Assembly (NCBI GenBank): GCA_031431125.1
Contig: JANPCX010000051.1
Span: 1 to 56,895, forward strand
Reading direction: 5' to 3'
Source of the DNA: JANPCX01 sp031431125
GTDB lineage: Bacteria > Pseudomonadota > Gammaproteobacteria > Burkholderiales > Burkholderiaceae_C
DNA length: 56,895 nucleotides
Shown here: positions 24,316-32,734 of the stretch, in pieces
Layout: the number at the start of each line of letters is the position of its first letter
Position numbering within the stretch: the first letter of the stretch is position 1
Made by a program: the position numbers and the translations under genes
The notes under the pieces: model-generated
Databases searched by the model: none
Seen by the model: the letters and a program-made list of their open reading frames with translations, nothing else
Told to the model about the DNA's origin: nothing

Positions 24316-24684
24316 ATGGGGCCGCGCGGTCATCTGTTGGGTGCGTTGCTGCTGGCCAGCAGCAGTGCATTCGCGGGCGGTGATGCCGTTCGGGGGCAGC
24401 AGGTCTACGAGGCGCGCTGCGGCGGCTGCCATTCGGTGGAGGCGGACCGGGTCGGTCCGCGGCATGCGGGCCTCCTGGGTCGGCGTGCGGGTGCGGTGCC
24501 CGGTTTTGCCTACTCACCCGCCTTGGCAGCGAGCAAACTGGTTTGGAACGCCAGCACGCTGGACCGTTGGCTGACCAATCCAGAAGCCCTGGTGCCGGGG
24601 CAGCGCATGGGCTACAGCCTGAGTGATCCGGCGCTGCGGGCGGATGTGATTGCGTATTTATCCATACTCAAAGCGGCGCCATAA
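24316..24684 (+). CDS. Exported c-type cytochrome (single heme)
   Basis: A 122-residue protein with a signal peptide (residues about 1-19, HLLGALLLASSSAFAGG), a heme-attachment CGGCH at residues about 34-38 and a class I fold with the Met ligand in VPGQRMGYSL, followed by DVIAYLSIL. It resembles small mitochondrial-type cytochromes c (VGPRHAGLLGRRAG, AYSPALAAS, LDRWLTNPEALVPG). It should carry electrons in the periplasm. Starts four bases after the ferritin-like gene, with which it is probably coupled; the ATG at 24316 is chosen rather than TTG 24301, which overlaps. Confidence 0.9.
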   Translation: MGPRGHLLGALLLASSSAFAGGDAVRGQQVYEARCGGCHSVEADRVGPRHAGLLGRRAGAVPGFAYSPALAASKLVWNASTLDRWLTNPEALVPGQRMGYSLSDPALRADVIAYLSILKAAP

Positions 24685-24707
24685 CCCGTACTGGGAGAAT
24701 CGGGTCC

Positions 24708-25649
24708 ATGGACCCGATCCGCCTTCCTTCCATTGACGCCCTGCGTGCGTTTGAAACCGCTGCGCGCTTGGGGAGTTTTGAGCGTGCAGCCGACGAGCTG
24801 AACGTCACCGCCAGCGCGGTCAGCAAACGGGTGACGGGTTTGGAGGAACAGCTCGGCACGGTGCTCTTGCAGCGCGGTGGCAAAACCTTGGCGCCGACAC
24901 TCGCAGGCAAGGAGTACCTGGAGCAGGTCAGCGTTGCGCTGGCGATGTTGAATGCGGTGCCGCTTCACCAGGCGGCGAGGCGCTCAAACCAGCCTCAGCG
25001 CCAACGTTTGCGCGTGTGCGCTCCCCCCACGTTCGCGCGGCAAATTTTGGTGCCCCATTTGCAGCAGTTCACCGAACTTCATCCTGAGGCGGACTTGGAG
25101 CTGATGTTGTCCATTCCCTATCTGGGCGGCCATGCGGTGGACAGCGATGTGGAGGTGCGCACTGGCGATTGGAAGGCCGACGCCAAAACCCTGGGCGGAC
25201 AGCGCCTGATGGTGGATGCCGTCTTGCCCATGGCCAGCCCAGCACTCTTATCGCGTTTCGCAGCGCTGCATCAGCCGAGTGACCTTTTGAATTGGCCCTT
25301 GCTGCGCACGCCGCTGGAGCCTTGGGCTCCCTGGTTCAAGGCGGCGGGACTGCCCTGGCCCGAGCCGCAAAGTGGGCCCAAGCTGGTGGACTTAGGCCTG
25401 ACCTTGGAAGCCGCTGTGAGCGGACAAGGTGTGGTGCTGGCGCGTCCGAGTTTGGCCAGAGCCTGGGTCGTCAGCGGCGCGCTGCTGCCTTTGTTTGCGG
25501 TGACGGCGGAACCCGTGAACAGCTACTACCTTCAGCGCCATGCCTCAGACCCAGCAGCGGTGGGTTTTTCCAGCTGGTTGCTCGATTTGTGTGAACGGGT
25601 TGCGCAGGACGCGTTGCGCGAAGTGCTGAGTCAAGTTCAGTTGACTTGA
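24708..25649 (+). CDS. LysR-family transcriptional regulator (GcvA-like)
   Basis: A 313-residue regulator with the LysR helix-turn-helix LPSIDALRAFETAARLGSFERAADELNVTASAVSKRVTGLEEQLGTVLLQR at the N-terminus and a periplasmic-binding-type effector domain (about 95-300). LPSIDALRAFETAARLGSF is the style of the GcvA/AmpR group. It lies 23 bases after the cytochrome gene on the same strand, so it may regulate the ferritin-cytochrome pair, although LysR genes usually control a divergent target; no operator was identified. It converges with the ANTAR response regulator. Confidence 0.9.
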   Translation: MDPIRLPSIDALRAFETAARLGSFERAADELNVTASAVSKRVTGLEEQLGTVLLQRGGKTLAPTLAGKEYLEQVSVALAMLNAVPLHQAARRSNQPQRQRLRVCAPPTFARQILVPHLQQFTELHPEADLELMLSIPYLGGHAVDSDVEVRTGDWKADAKTLGGQRLMVDAVLPMASPALLSRFAALHQPSDLLNWPLLRTPLEPWAPWFKAAGLPWPEPQSGPKLVDLGLTLEAAVSGQGVVLARPSLARAWVVSGALLPLFAVTAEPVNSYYLQRHASDPAAVGFSSWLLDLCERVAQDALREVLSQVQLT

Positions 25650-25658
25650 GCATGCAGT

Positions 25659-26273
25659 TCAGGCTGGCCCGGACTTGGCCAACACCTCCAAGGCGTTGAG
25701 CAAGGCCTGGGCTTGGGCGGCGATGGCATGGCCTTGTTCATCCGCCATCTTCTGTAATCGTGTGAGGGCGGCCATGCGGTCGATGCCGTGGCGGTGCATC
25801 AGCACGCCCACGGCCATGGCGACCACGGTCGGCATGGTTTCAGTTTCAACGCTTGCAGTGACACTGGACGTGCGCAGCGGAGAGGGCGCGATCAAGTTCA
25901 CCCGCACCAAAGCGGCTTCGACGGCCGGCACGATTTGACCAATGTCCAGTGGCTTGACCAAGTAAGCGACCGCGCCCAATGCATGCACCTGTTTGACCGT
26001 GGCTTCGTCAGCGAACGCTGACAAAAACATGAAGGGTGTTTGGCAGTAGTCGCGCAGGTAGGCGGCCACATCGAAGCCACTTTTGCCTTCCATGCGGATG
26101 TCGAGCAAAGCCAAGTCGGGGCGGTGCTCGCGCGCCAGCAAGATGGCGTCGTCGCCGTTGTCGGCGTCGAACACCTGGTAACCGGCTTGGGTCAGGCCAT
26201 GGGTGACGGTGGCCAGCACCAAGCGGTCATCGTCGACGACCAGAATTTTGGCTTTGTAGCTTGGTGAACTCAT
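25659..26273 (-). CDS. Response regulator with ANTAR RNA-binding output domain
   Basis: A 204-residue two-domain protein. The receiver (residues 8-125) has the acidic pair DDD at 14-16, phospho-acceptor Asp58 in LALLDIRME, Ser/Thr in FLSAF and Lys107 in YLVKP. Residues about 145-200 form a three-helix ANTAR domain (VVAMAVGVLMHRHGIDRMAALTRLQKMADEQGHAIA). ANTAR proteins bind paired hexaloop hairpins in nascent mRNA and prevent termination. The gene follows the HisKA_2 kinase gene by 84 bases, so the kinase is the likely phosphodonor. The RNA target is not evident in the window. Confidence 0.9.
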   Translation of the reverse strand: MSSPSYKAKILVVDDDRLVLATVTHGLTQAGYQVFDADNGDDAILLAREHRPDLALLDIRMEGKSGFDVAAYLRDYCQTPFMFLSAFADEATVKQVHALGAVAYLVKPLDIGQIVPAVEAALVRVNLIAPSPLRTSSVTASVETETMPTVVAMAVGVLMHRHGIDRMAALTRLQKMADEQGHAIAAQAQALLNALEVLAKSGPA

Positions 26274-26357
26274 GGTGACTCAGCCCTTCGTGAACACGGG
26301 AGGCATTGTGGCGGATAGCCCCTGGGGTGTTCAATCGGGACTTTGCCGTGGAGGCAT

Positions 26358-29300
26358 TTACTCACGGATGGGTTCTAACCGCACGCCTGGGGGCAATAGA
26401 CTTAACCTTGCCGCCACCAAGGCGCCTTGGCTGCTCAGCGTCAAGGTGGCGCTGCGCCTAGGCAACAGCGAGCGCACCAGGCCCAGGCCCGAGACGCCGC
26501 CTGGCACCTTGCTCAGGTCAAAACCCTCGTGAAGTTGACCCTGGTTGGTGATGACGATGACCACGCCGGAAGCACCGCTGAGCAGCTGGCAGCCGACCTC
26601 GGGGCGTGCCCTGCCAGTTGGCGCGACGGTGTGTTTGATGGCATTGGTCAAGAGTTCGTTCAAGGCCAGCGCGATCGGGATGGACTCCGCTTCTGGCAAC
26701 ACCCAACGTTCGGGCGGCAGACCGGGTGCGCCCGATTGCGTGTCATCCACGCCCATGCTCAAACTGATGGCATGACCAAAGGTGCGCTGCACCGAGCCCG
26801 TGATGGCTTGCAGCACCGAGGCCAGTCTCAGAGGACCATCAGCCCCCACTTGCAGTCCATACACATGGGCAATGGCCTGCACCTGGGTGATGACCTCGGA
26901 CATGGCAGGGGCCACTTCGGGTTTGCGCTGGGAAATTTGTTGCAACAGCCCCGCCACACCTTGCAGGTTGTTCTTGATGCGGTGGTGCACCTCTTTGACC
27001 AACATCTCGCGCTGGGCGATGGCAGCATCAAACTTGGCTTGTTGGGCCTGGCGCTGTTCGGTCACATCGGTGGCCACCAGCAGCAGCTGGTCAGGCGGTG
27101 CATGTTGCACGTCCGGTGTGGTGGACGTTGGACTGCGTGTGGACAACGGCATGAAGCGGGCATCCCACACACGGGCCTCCCCCGAGGTGGTCACGGTGTA
27201 TTCACGTTTGGTGACTTCACTGGCGCTGAGCGCCGCTTCCATGTCAGCGCGCATGGCGGCGGCGGTGCTGGCCTCGTGCATGTCCTCCAAGTTCAACCCC
27301 ACCACCTGGCTGGGTGTGCGGCCCACAATGCGCGCGGCGGTTTCATTGATTTGTAGAACACGCAGGGTTCTGGCGTCGCGCAGTGTGATGGCCATGGGCG
27401 CGGCTTCAATGATGCGCTGCAAGGAGGCCTGGGTTTGTGCAATGCGGGCTTCGGCTTGACGGCGGCGCTCAATGTCCAGCAGGGCATAGGTCAATTGGCG
27501 ACCCGCCATTTCTCGGCCTGTGGCCACCACATTGCCCACCACCCAAAACTCACGCCCGTCGCGCGCTTTCACGCGGCACTCAAAGGTTTCGGCCTGGCCC
27601 TCGACCAGCTCGTTCAGGTAGTGGGTTTGCAGGAAGGGGTGGTCGACTTCTGCCGTGGCCACGGTGCTGATGGGCGCGTTGATGAAGTCGGCCAAATCGC
27701 CGCCAAACATGCGCCGTGCGGAGCGGTTCATCCACTCAATGCCCGCGGGGCCCACGGTGACGATGCCCACCAGCACCGAGTCCAAAATGGCGCGTGTGCG
27801 TTCGGCTTGCAAGGCCACGGCCTGTTCAGCACGGTGGCGGTCGTCCACATTCACATAGGAGGCGATGATGCCGCCGTCCAGGTCTCCTTCGGTCACCAGA
27901 CGTTTGCTCACTTGCATCCAAAGCAGGCGGCCGTCCCGTCGCTTGAGCGGCAACTCGCCCGACCAGCGGCCGTGTTGCCGAAGTCCATTCAATTCGTGTT
28001 TGCTGTGGCGGTCGAACTCGGCCGCGTCAGCAAACAGTTGCGCCATGGGCAACATCGCCAATTCTTCGGCGGTGTAACCCAGCAAATGCGCCAGAGCGTC
28101 GTTGGCGCGTTGGATGCGCTCGCCGCGCAAGAACGCGAGGCCCACGTCGGACACACTGAACATCAGCTCGCGGTCACGTGCCAAATGCTCCAGCTCAAGT
28201 TGTTGGGTTTTCAGTCGGGTGATGTCGGACAGCACCGCAATCGCTTCGGTGAGTTCTCCGCGCTGGCCGGTACGGCGTACTGACAGCGAGTACCACACCG
28301 AGCTGGGACCGGATCGGTTGTGTACCGGTACCTCGACCTCGGTTTCGTACAGACTTCCTTCAGTCAGTGCCTGCAAGGTGTCAACCGCAATGCGCTGTGC
28401 CTGTTCGTTGTGGCCAAAGAGGCTGTGGATGCTGCGTCCTGCAACGCGCTGGGTGCCGTTGCCGTCGGTGTCTGTCGGCAAACGCAGCATCAACTCAAAA
28501 CGGCGGTTGCAACGGACCAATGTGTCGCCGCGGATGTAAGCGATGCCTGCCGTGGTGCTGTCCAGAATGGTCGAGAGCTCGCGCAGGAGTTCCTGGTTGC
28601 GCACATCACTTTGGTGCTGCTCGGTGATGTCCAAGGTCACCACCGCTGTGCTGCGTTTTCCCGACGACAAGGTGGCGGGCTCCACCCGCGTGAGCAACCA
28701 GCGCGGCCCCAACTCGGGGTGGTTGATGGCATAGCGCACCTCGGTACGCTGCCCGCGGCGCAATGCTTGCTGCAGTTTTTCATATTCAGGCAGCGACTCC
28801 GGCAAAACGATGTCGCGGCTGATGCTTTGTAAGGCGGCGGAGGAGGGTGCTTCGTTATGGATTCCCGAAGGGGAGCCGTCGTCGCGTTGTCGCCAAGTGG
28901 GTTGCACCCAGCCGGAAGACTCTTGGAAGGTCGCCAAGCCGACGCCAGCGGCGTCCATCAAAGCGCCAATTTGCATTTGCGCCAGGTCCCGCTCTTCTTC
29001 CAGGCTGCGGTCTTCCACCACGGCCATGAAGCGGCGTTGTCCACCGGGTGTGAGGTAGCTGCGCAGCGTGGCACGCACACGGCGCGGTTTTTCGTCAATA
29101 GGTGGCGACCAGCTTTCGCGTACCACCAGTGGGCCGGCGTGCAGCAATGCTGCGTCAGGTGCACCGTCGGACCACGCCATGAGGTGTTGCAGATCGGGCG
29201 GTGCTTGGCTCAGCTCCACATGGTTGCTCCCCAATAAACTTTGAAACATGGGGTTGGTGCGAACAAAGAGGCCCGCTTCATCGAACAACACCATGCCGAC

Positions 29301-30119
29301 GGGGCTCAGGTCAAACCAGTCGTCCAATTCACGCGCCGAGCGTTCGGCCCGGGCGCGCGCACTGTGTTCAGCAGTGCTGTCTTGCAGCACCGCCAAGTAG
29401 AAGGTTTGCCCGGCCTCGTCTTGCAGCATGCGCCGCGAGAACCGAAAGTGACGCTCACGGCCGTCGGCGGCGATGATTCGTCGTTCCAACAAACGAGTTG
29501 TGTTGGCACCGATCTCGCTGTTGATGCGTGCGCGGTCGGCCAAGATGCGCTCGTGGTCTTGCGCGGGTTGCAGCTCTTTGGTGTCGCGGCCTATCAGTTG
29601 CTCGCGCTGGTAGCCGGTGAAGGCTAAATAGGCCGCATTGACGTCGACAAAACGAAATTGAGCGTCTTGCAAGGTCACTGGATAGGGCGATGCCCAAAAC
29701 ACCTCCAGCACCCGCTGCGCCAACTCACCCTGTATGACTTGAAGCGGTGGGGCTTGGGTGCTCAAAGAATCGGCTGTTGCTGCAGCGTGTGCCAAAACTG
29801 TCAGTGCGCCGTATTGGTCGTCCAGCAGGTTCCAAGTCAGGCGCGCCCGTCTTCCATCCGCCAGCAGGGCATCCGGAATCGATGAGCGGGCCGGGGATTC
29901 GCTGGCCAATGCCTGCTGCAACCAAGTGACTGCGGCCTCACCGATGAGTGCTTTTAAGCCAATCAACAGCGTGCCAGGCTCACACGACAGAAGGCGCAAA
30001 GCCGCGCCATTGGCAAAACGCAGGGTGCCATGCCGGTCCAGCAGCAGGATCGCGTCAGAGAGCTGGCTCAGCAGCTCCCGCAGTGGGGGGCTGCCGGCCC
30101 AGGACTCTTGCGGTTTCAT
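26358..30119 (-). CDS. Large multi-PAS sensor histidine kinase, HisKA_2 type
   Basis: A 1253-residue protein with no membrane segment. I count about eight PAS-like units in a row (roughly 10-115, 135-250, 265-375, 380-500, 520-645, 655-770, 780-895, 905-1030), then a HisKA_2 phosphorylation site LVKEVHHRIKNNLQGVAGLLQQ and an ATPase domain with ALNELLTNAIKHTV and GVSGLGLVRSLLP. Kinases of this subgroup often partner ANTAR regulators, and one is encoded directly downstream. Upstream, 40 bases away, is the HDOD gene. Several PAS units carry the PAC-like linker, and heme or flavin binding cannot be judged. Signals sensed are unknown; the cytoplasmic position suggests redox, oxygen or metabolite input. 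Confidence 0.92.
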   Translation of the reverse strand: MKPQESWAGSPPLRELLSQLSDAILLLDRHGTLRFANGAALRLLSCEPGTLLIGLKALIGEAAVTWLQQALASESPARSSIPDALLADGRRARLTWNLLDDQYGALTVLAHAAATADSLSTQAPPLQVIQGELAQRVLEVFWASPYPVTLQDAQFRFVDVNAAYLAFTGYQREQLIGRDTKELQPAQDHERILADRARINSEIGANTTRLLERRIIAADGRERHFRFSRRMLQDEAGQTFYLAVLQDSTAEHSARARAERSARELDDWFDLSPVGMVLFDEAGLFVRTNPMFQSLLGSNHVELSQAPPDLQHLMAWSDGAPDAALLHAGPLVVRESWSPPIDEKPRRVRATLRSYLTPGGQRRFMAVVEDRSLEEERDLAQMQIGALMDAAGVGLATFQESSGWVQPTWRQRDDGSPSGIHNEAPSSAALQSISRDIVLPESLPEYEKLQQALRRGQRTEVRYAINHPELGPRWLLTRVEPATLSSGKRSTAVVTLDITEQHQSDVRNQELLRELSTILDSTTAGIAYIRGDTLVRCNRRFELMLRLPTDTDGNGTQRVAGRSIHSLFGHNEQAQRIAVDTLQALTEGSLYETEVEVPVHNRSGPSSVWYSLSVRRTGQRGELTEAIAVLSDITRLKTQQLELEHLARDRELMFSVSDVGLAFLRGERIQRANDALAHLLGYTAEELAMLPMAQLFADAAEFDRHSKHELNGLRQHGRWSGELPLKRRDGRLLWMQVSKRLVTEGDLDGGIIASYVNVDDRHRAEQAVALQAERTRAILDSVLVGIVTVGPAGIEWMNRSARRMFGGDLADFINAPISTVATAEVDHPFLQTHYLNELVEGQAETFECRVKARDGREFWVVGNVVATGREMAGRQLTYALLDIERRRQAEARIAQTQASLQRIIEAAPMAITLRDARTLRVLQINETAARIVGRTPSQVVGLNLEDMHEASTAAAMRADMEAALSASEVTKREYTVTTSGEARVWDARFMPLSTRSPTSTTPDVQHAPPDQLLLVATDVTEQRQAQQAKFDAAIAQREMLVKEVHHRIKNNLQGVAGLLQQISQRKPEVAPAMSEVITQVQAIAHVYGLQVGADGPLRLASVLQAITGSVQRTFGHAISLSMGVDDTQSGAPGLPPERWVLPEAESIPIALALNELLTNAIKHTVAPTGRARPEVGCQLLSGASGVVIVITNQGQLHEGFDLSKVPGGVSGLGLVRSLLPRRSATLTLSSQGALVAARLSLLPPGVRLEPIRE

Positions 30120-30159
30120 GGGTGAGGCGATTTACACCGCAGTCTTTTGTTAACGCGTC

Positions 30160-31362
30160 TTAATCCAGCTGCATGCCGGCGGTCAATGCCCGCAGCATGG
30201 CGCGGTTGATTTCGCTGACGCTCATCATCAGGTTGTCGGCGCTGCTTCGGAAATCATAGGGCGAACCATCTTCCACCGCGCGCACCACATCCAAGTAGGG
30301 TTGGTAGGGGCCGGTCTGTTCGACCAGCGCTTGGAAAACCTTCTCTGGAACTGGAATGGATTTCAGCAGTTCATCAAAGGGTTGCTTGAACATGCGGTCG
30401 AGCAAGGAGAACACACCACAGATGAACATTTCGTTGCGCATTTCTTCGTCGCCGCTGGAGCGAACCAACTCTTCCATCAGCAAGCCACGACGCACAGCGG
30501 CGAACATCACGGGCTTCAAGTTCACGTCTTTACTGGCCGTGGCCAAGAGCAGGGCCAACCAACGTTTCAGTCGCGCGTAACCGAGCATCATGATGGCGTG
30601 GCGGAAGGAGCTGATCTCCACCGACAAGCCGAATGCAGGCGAGTTGATGTAACGCATCAATTTGAAGGCCAGAGTCGGGTCGCGTTTGAGCGTGGCTTCC
30701 AGCTTGTCGATGGGCTCTTCGGTGTCGACGCGGTGAATCAGTTCAACAATGGTATTCAGGTCGGTTTGACCGGCTGCTTTTCCTCTCGCAGCACCACTCG
30801 TCACGACATCGTCAATCGGCCAGCCCAACACCGCAGTTGCTCCGCGACTGAAACTCAGCTCCATGTCTGCAACCGAGCGGACACCTGCCTGAACGTGTTG
30901 AATGCTGCGCGAGATTCCAACTGGCATGTGGGTTTCGTGCAAGCGACGGTCGTCTGAGAAATCAATGATCGAATACTTGAAACAGGGTAAAACTGTGCGA
31001 GGTAACTCGCTCAACGGTCGTCCTTTGAGCATCAAGGCGTTGCCACGCGAGTGCAGGGCAAAAATAGCAGCCGCATTGCTTTCATCGGCGGCCATAAATG
31101 CAGGTATTTCCACCATGATGTTGCCGCTCGGCTCTGCACGCATTAGGTCCTGGAGAAGTGTTTCGCTGGCCACGTTAAGCACCACGCGCGCGCCCTCTTC
31201 GGGCCACACGCCGCTGACTGCACTAAGCAACTCGCAAGCGTCCAGGATCGTATCGGGTTTCAATGGGAAAACGGTCAGGCGTGTGGCGATGACAGCGCGG
31301 TTGCGGTCGATCACCGGTGAGTAGCCCAGGGATACCAAATCAAGTATGGCCACGTTAAACAT
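30160..31362 (-). CDS. EAL-like/HDOD signalling protein (YuxH type)
   Basis: A 400-residue protein with the two-part layout of the YuxH family (COG3434): an N-terminal EAL-like half lacking the E-A-L signature (residues about 1-190, so probably no phosphodiesterase activity) and a C-terminal HDOD half (about 200-390; DPTLAFKLMRYINSPAFGLSVEISSFRHAIMMLGYARLKRWLALL), a domain related to HD hydrolases but without metal ligands. Such proteins act as scaffolds in motility and c-di-GMP signalling. The gene comes 101 bases after flgL and 40 bases before the multi-PAS kinase on the same strand. Confidence 0.85.
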   Translation of the reverse strand: MFNVAILDLVSLGYSPVIDRNRAVIATRLTVFPLKPDTILDACELLSAVSGVWPEEGARVVLNVASETLLQDLMRAEPSGNIMVEIPAFMAADESNAAAIFALHSRGNALMLKGRPLSELPRTVLPCFKYSIIDFSDDRRLHETHMPVGISRSIQHVQAGVRSVADMELSFSRGATAVLGWPIDDVVTSGAARGKAAGQTDLNTIVELIHRVDTEEPIDKLEATLKRDPTLAFKLMRYINSPAFGLSVEISSFRHAIMMLGYARLKRWLALLLATASKDVNLKPVMFAAVRRGLLMEELVRSSGDEEMRNEMFICGVFSLLDRMFKQPFDELLKSIPVPEKVFQALVEQTGPYQPYLDVVRAVEDGSPYDFRSSADNLMMSVSEINRAMLRALTAGMQLD

Positions 31363-31463
31363 TGAATATCTCCGAGCAAAACATTGATTGTCCGAGTGTA
31401 GGCTGATCGCGCTGTAGCTAACTCAGCCAGAGCCTGCCGCAGTAGCAATTAACATTCACAGGC

Positions 31464-32705
31464 TCAACCGTTGATGTACTGGAACAACGACATGCGCTGC
31501 ACCATCGAATAGGACTTCAGCGCCGCGTCGTAACTGGTTTGGCGATTCTGGAATTCGGAGATGGCTTCCACCATGTCCAAGTCCTCCGCATTGGAGCGCG
31601 CTGTTTGGGCAGACAGTTTTTGCGACGCCAGGCGCTCGGTTTCGCTGTCACCCCGGTTCAATACCTCGCCCGCAGCAGAGCGGGCTGACAACATATTGCC
31701 GAGTACCGAATCGAGCGCACGCAAGTTGTCGCCATTGAATTGGGCAATTTGCGTGCCGCTGCGGCTGGTCGCTTTGAGGTCGACGATGGCTTTGTCGAGC
31801 ACGCTGAACACGTCCAAGTCGCTGGTCGAGGGTTCAACTTGAAACTCGTCGCCGGGCTGCGGTGTGCCATTGACGGTGAACGACATGCCGTCCACCATCA
31901 TCGCCAGGCCGGGCACGTAAGGGCCGCTTTGCGCCAACACCGTCACCGGGGCTGCAGGCGGGTTGGGGGTGCGGTTGATGGCATAGGTCGTGGGCACCAC
32001 AGCAGTGTTGAAGCTGATGTTGTAAGTAGAGGGCGGCACCGCGTAGTAGGCGCTGGGATCGACCACCTGGCCACCGTCGATGTAAACATTGCGCGGCATG
32101 TCGTTGGAGGTGGCATTGGTCAGCGCGCTGGTTTTGAAGACGCCGTTGCCGGTGCGGGCCGCCATCCATACCGCGCCGCCGTCGGCGCTCAGCGGCAGGG
32201 CCGTGGTTTGTTCAGTCTGCGCCTCGCCCTGGGTGCCCAGGTATTGCACGCCACCGGGCGCATCCACAAAAGGCGCCAGCGTGGAGCCTTGACCGGCGAA
32301 CAGAAAACCGCTGGCGCTGTCGCCTCGGTTGGCCACAAAGAAGAGTTGCTCGCGCAATGCGGACAGCTTGTCAGACAGCGTCAGCCGGTCGGCCGGCGTG
32401 TAGCTCGCGTTGCCTGCGGCCACCAAGGTCTCGCGCACCTGCTGCAAGAGCGCGGTGGCGTCGCCAATCGCACCCTCTACTTGCGTCATGGCACTTTGGC
32501 TGGCGTCTACGGCGCGCTGGTTGGTCTGGCTGCGCACAATGCTGGCCAGGGCGCGCTCGGCGCGGGCGGCGGCGGCTGGGTCGTCGCTGGCTTTGTTGAC
32601 GCGTTTGAGCGAGGTCATGCGAGCCTGGGTTTCGCTCAGTTCCGCTTGGCGACGGGTTAACGCGTCCACGCCGGCGTCGTAGGTGTTGGCGGTGCTGATG
32701 CGCAT
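31464..32705 (-). CDS. flgL: Flagellar hook-associated protein 3
   Basis: A 413-residue junction protein between hook and filament. It opens MRISTANTYDAGVDALTRRQAELSETQARMTSLKRVNKASDDPAAAARAE, the flagellin-like coiled-coil N-terminus with the KASDDPAAAARAE block, and ends in the matching coiled-coil SYDAALKSYSMVQRMSLFQYING. The central variable domain is rich in glycine and proline. AAGGGA lies upstream of the ATG. It follows flgK by 29 bases in the flg operon. Confidence 0.93.
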   Translation of the reverse strand: MRISTANTYDAGVDALTRRQAELSETQARMTSLKRVNKASDDPAAAARAERALASIVRSQTNQRAVDASQSAMTQVEGAIGDATALLQQVRETLVAAGNASYTPADRLTLSDKLSALREQLFFVANRGDSASGFLFAGQGSTLAPFVDAPGGVQYLGTQGEAQTEQTTALPLSADGGAVWMAARTGNGVFKTSALTNATSNDMPRNVYIDGGQVVDPSAYYAVPPSTYNISFNTAVVPTTYAINRTPNPPAAPVTVLAQSGPYVPGLAMMVDGMSFTVNGTPQPGDEFQVEPSTSDLDVFSVLDKAIVDLKATSRSGTQIAQFNGDNLRALDSVLGNMLSARSAAGEVLNRGDSETERLASQKLSAQTARSNAEDLDMVEAISEFQNRQTSYDAALKSYSMVQRMSLFQYING

Positions 32706-32734
32706 GGCAGTTCCCTTAGAAAGTAATTCTCAAG

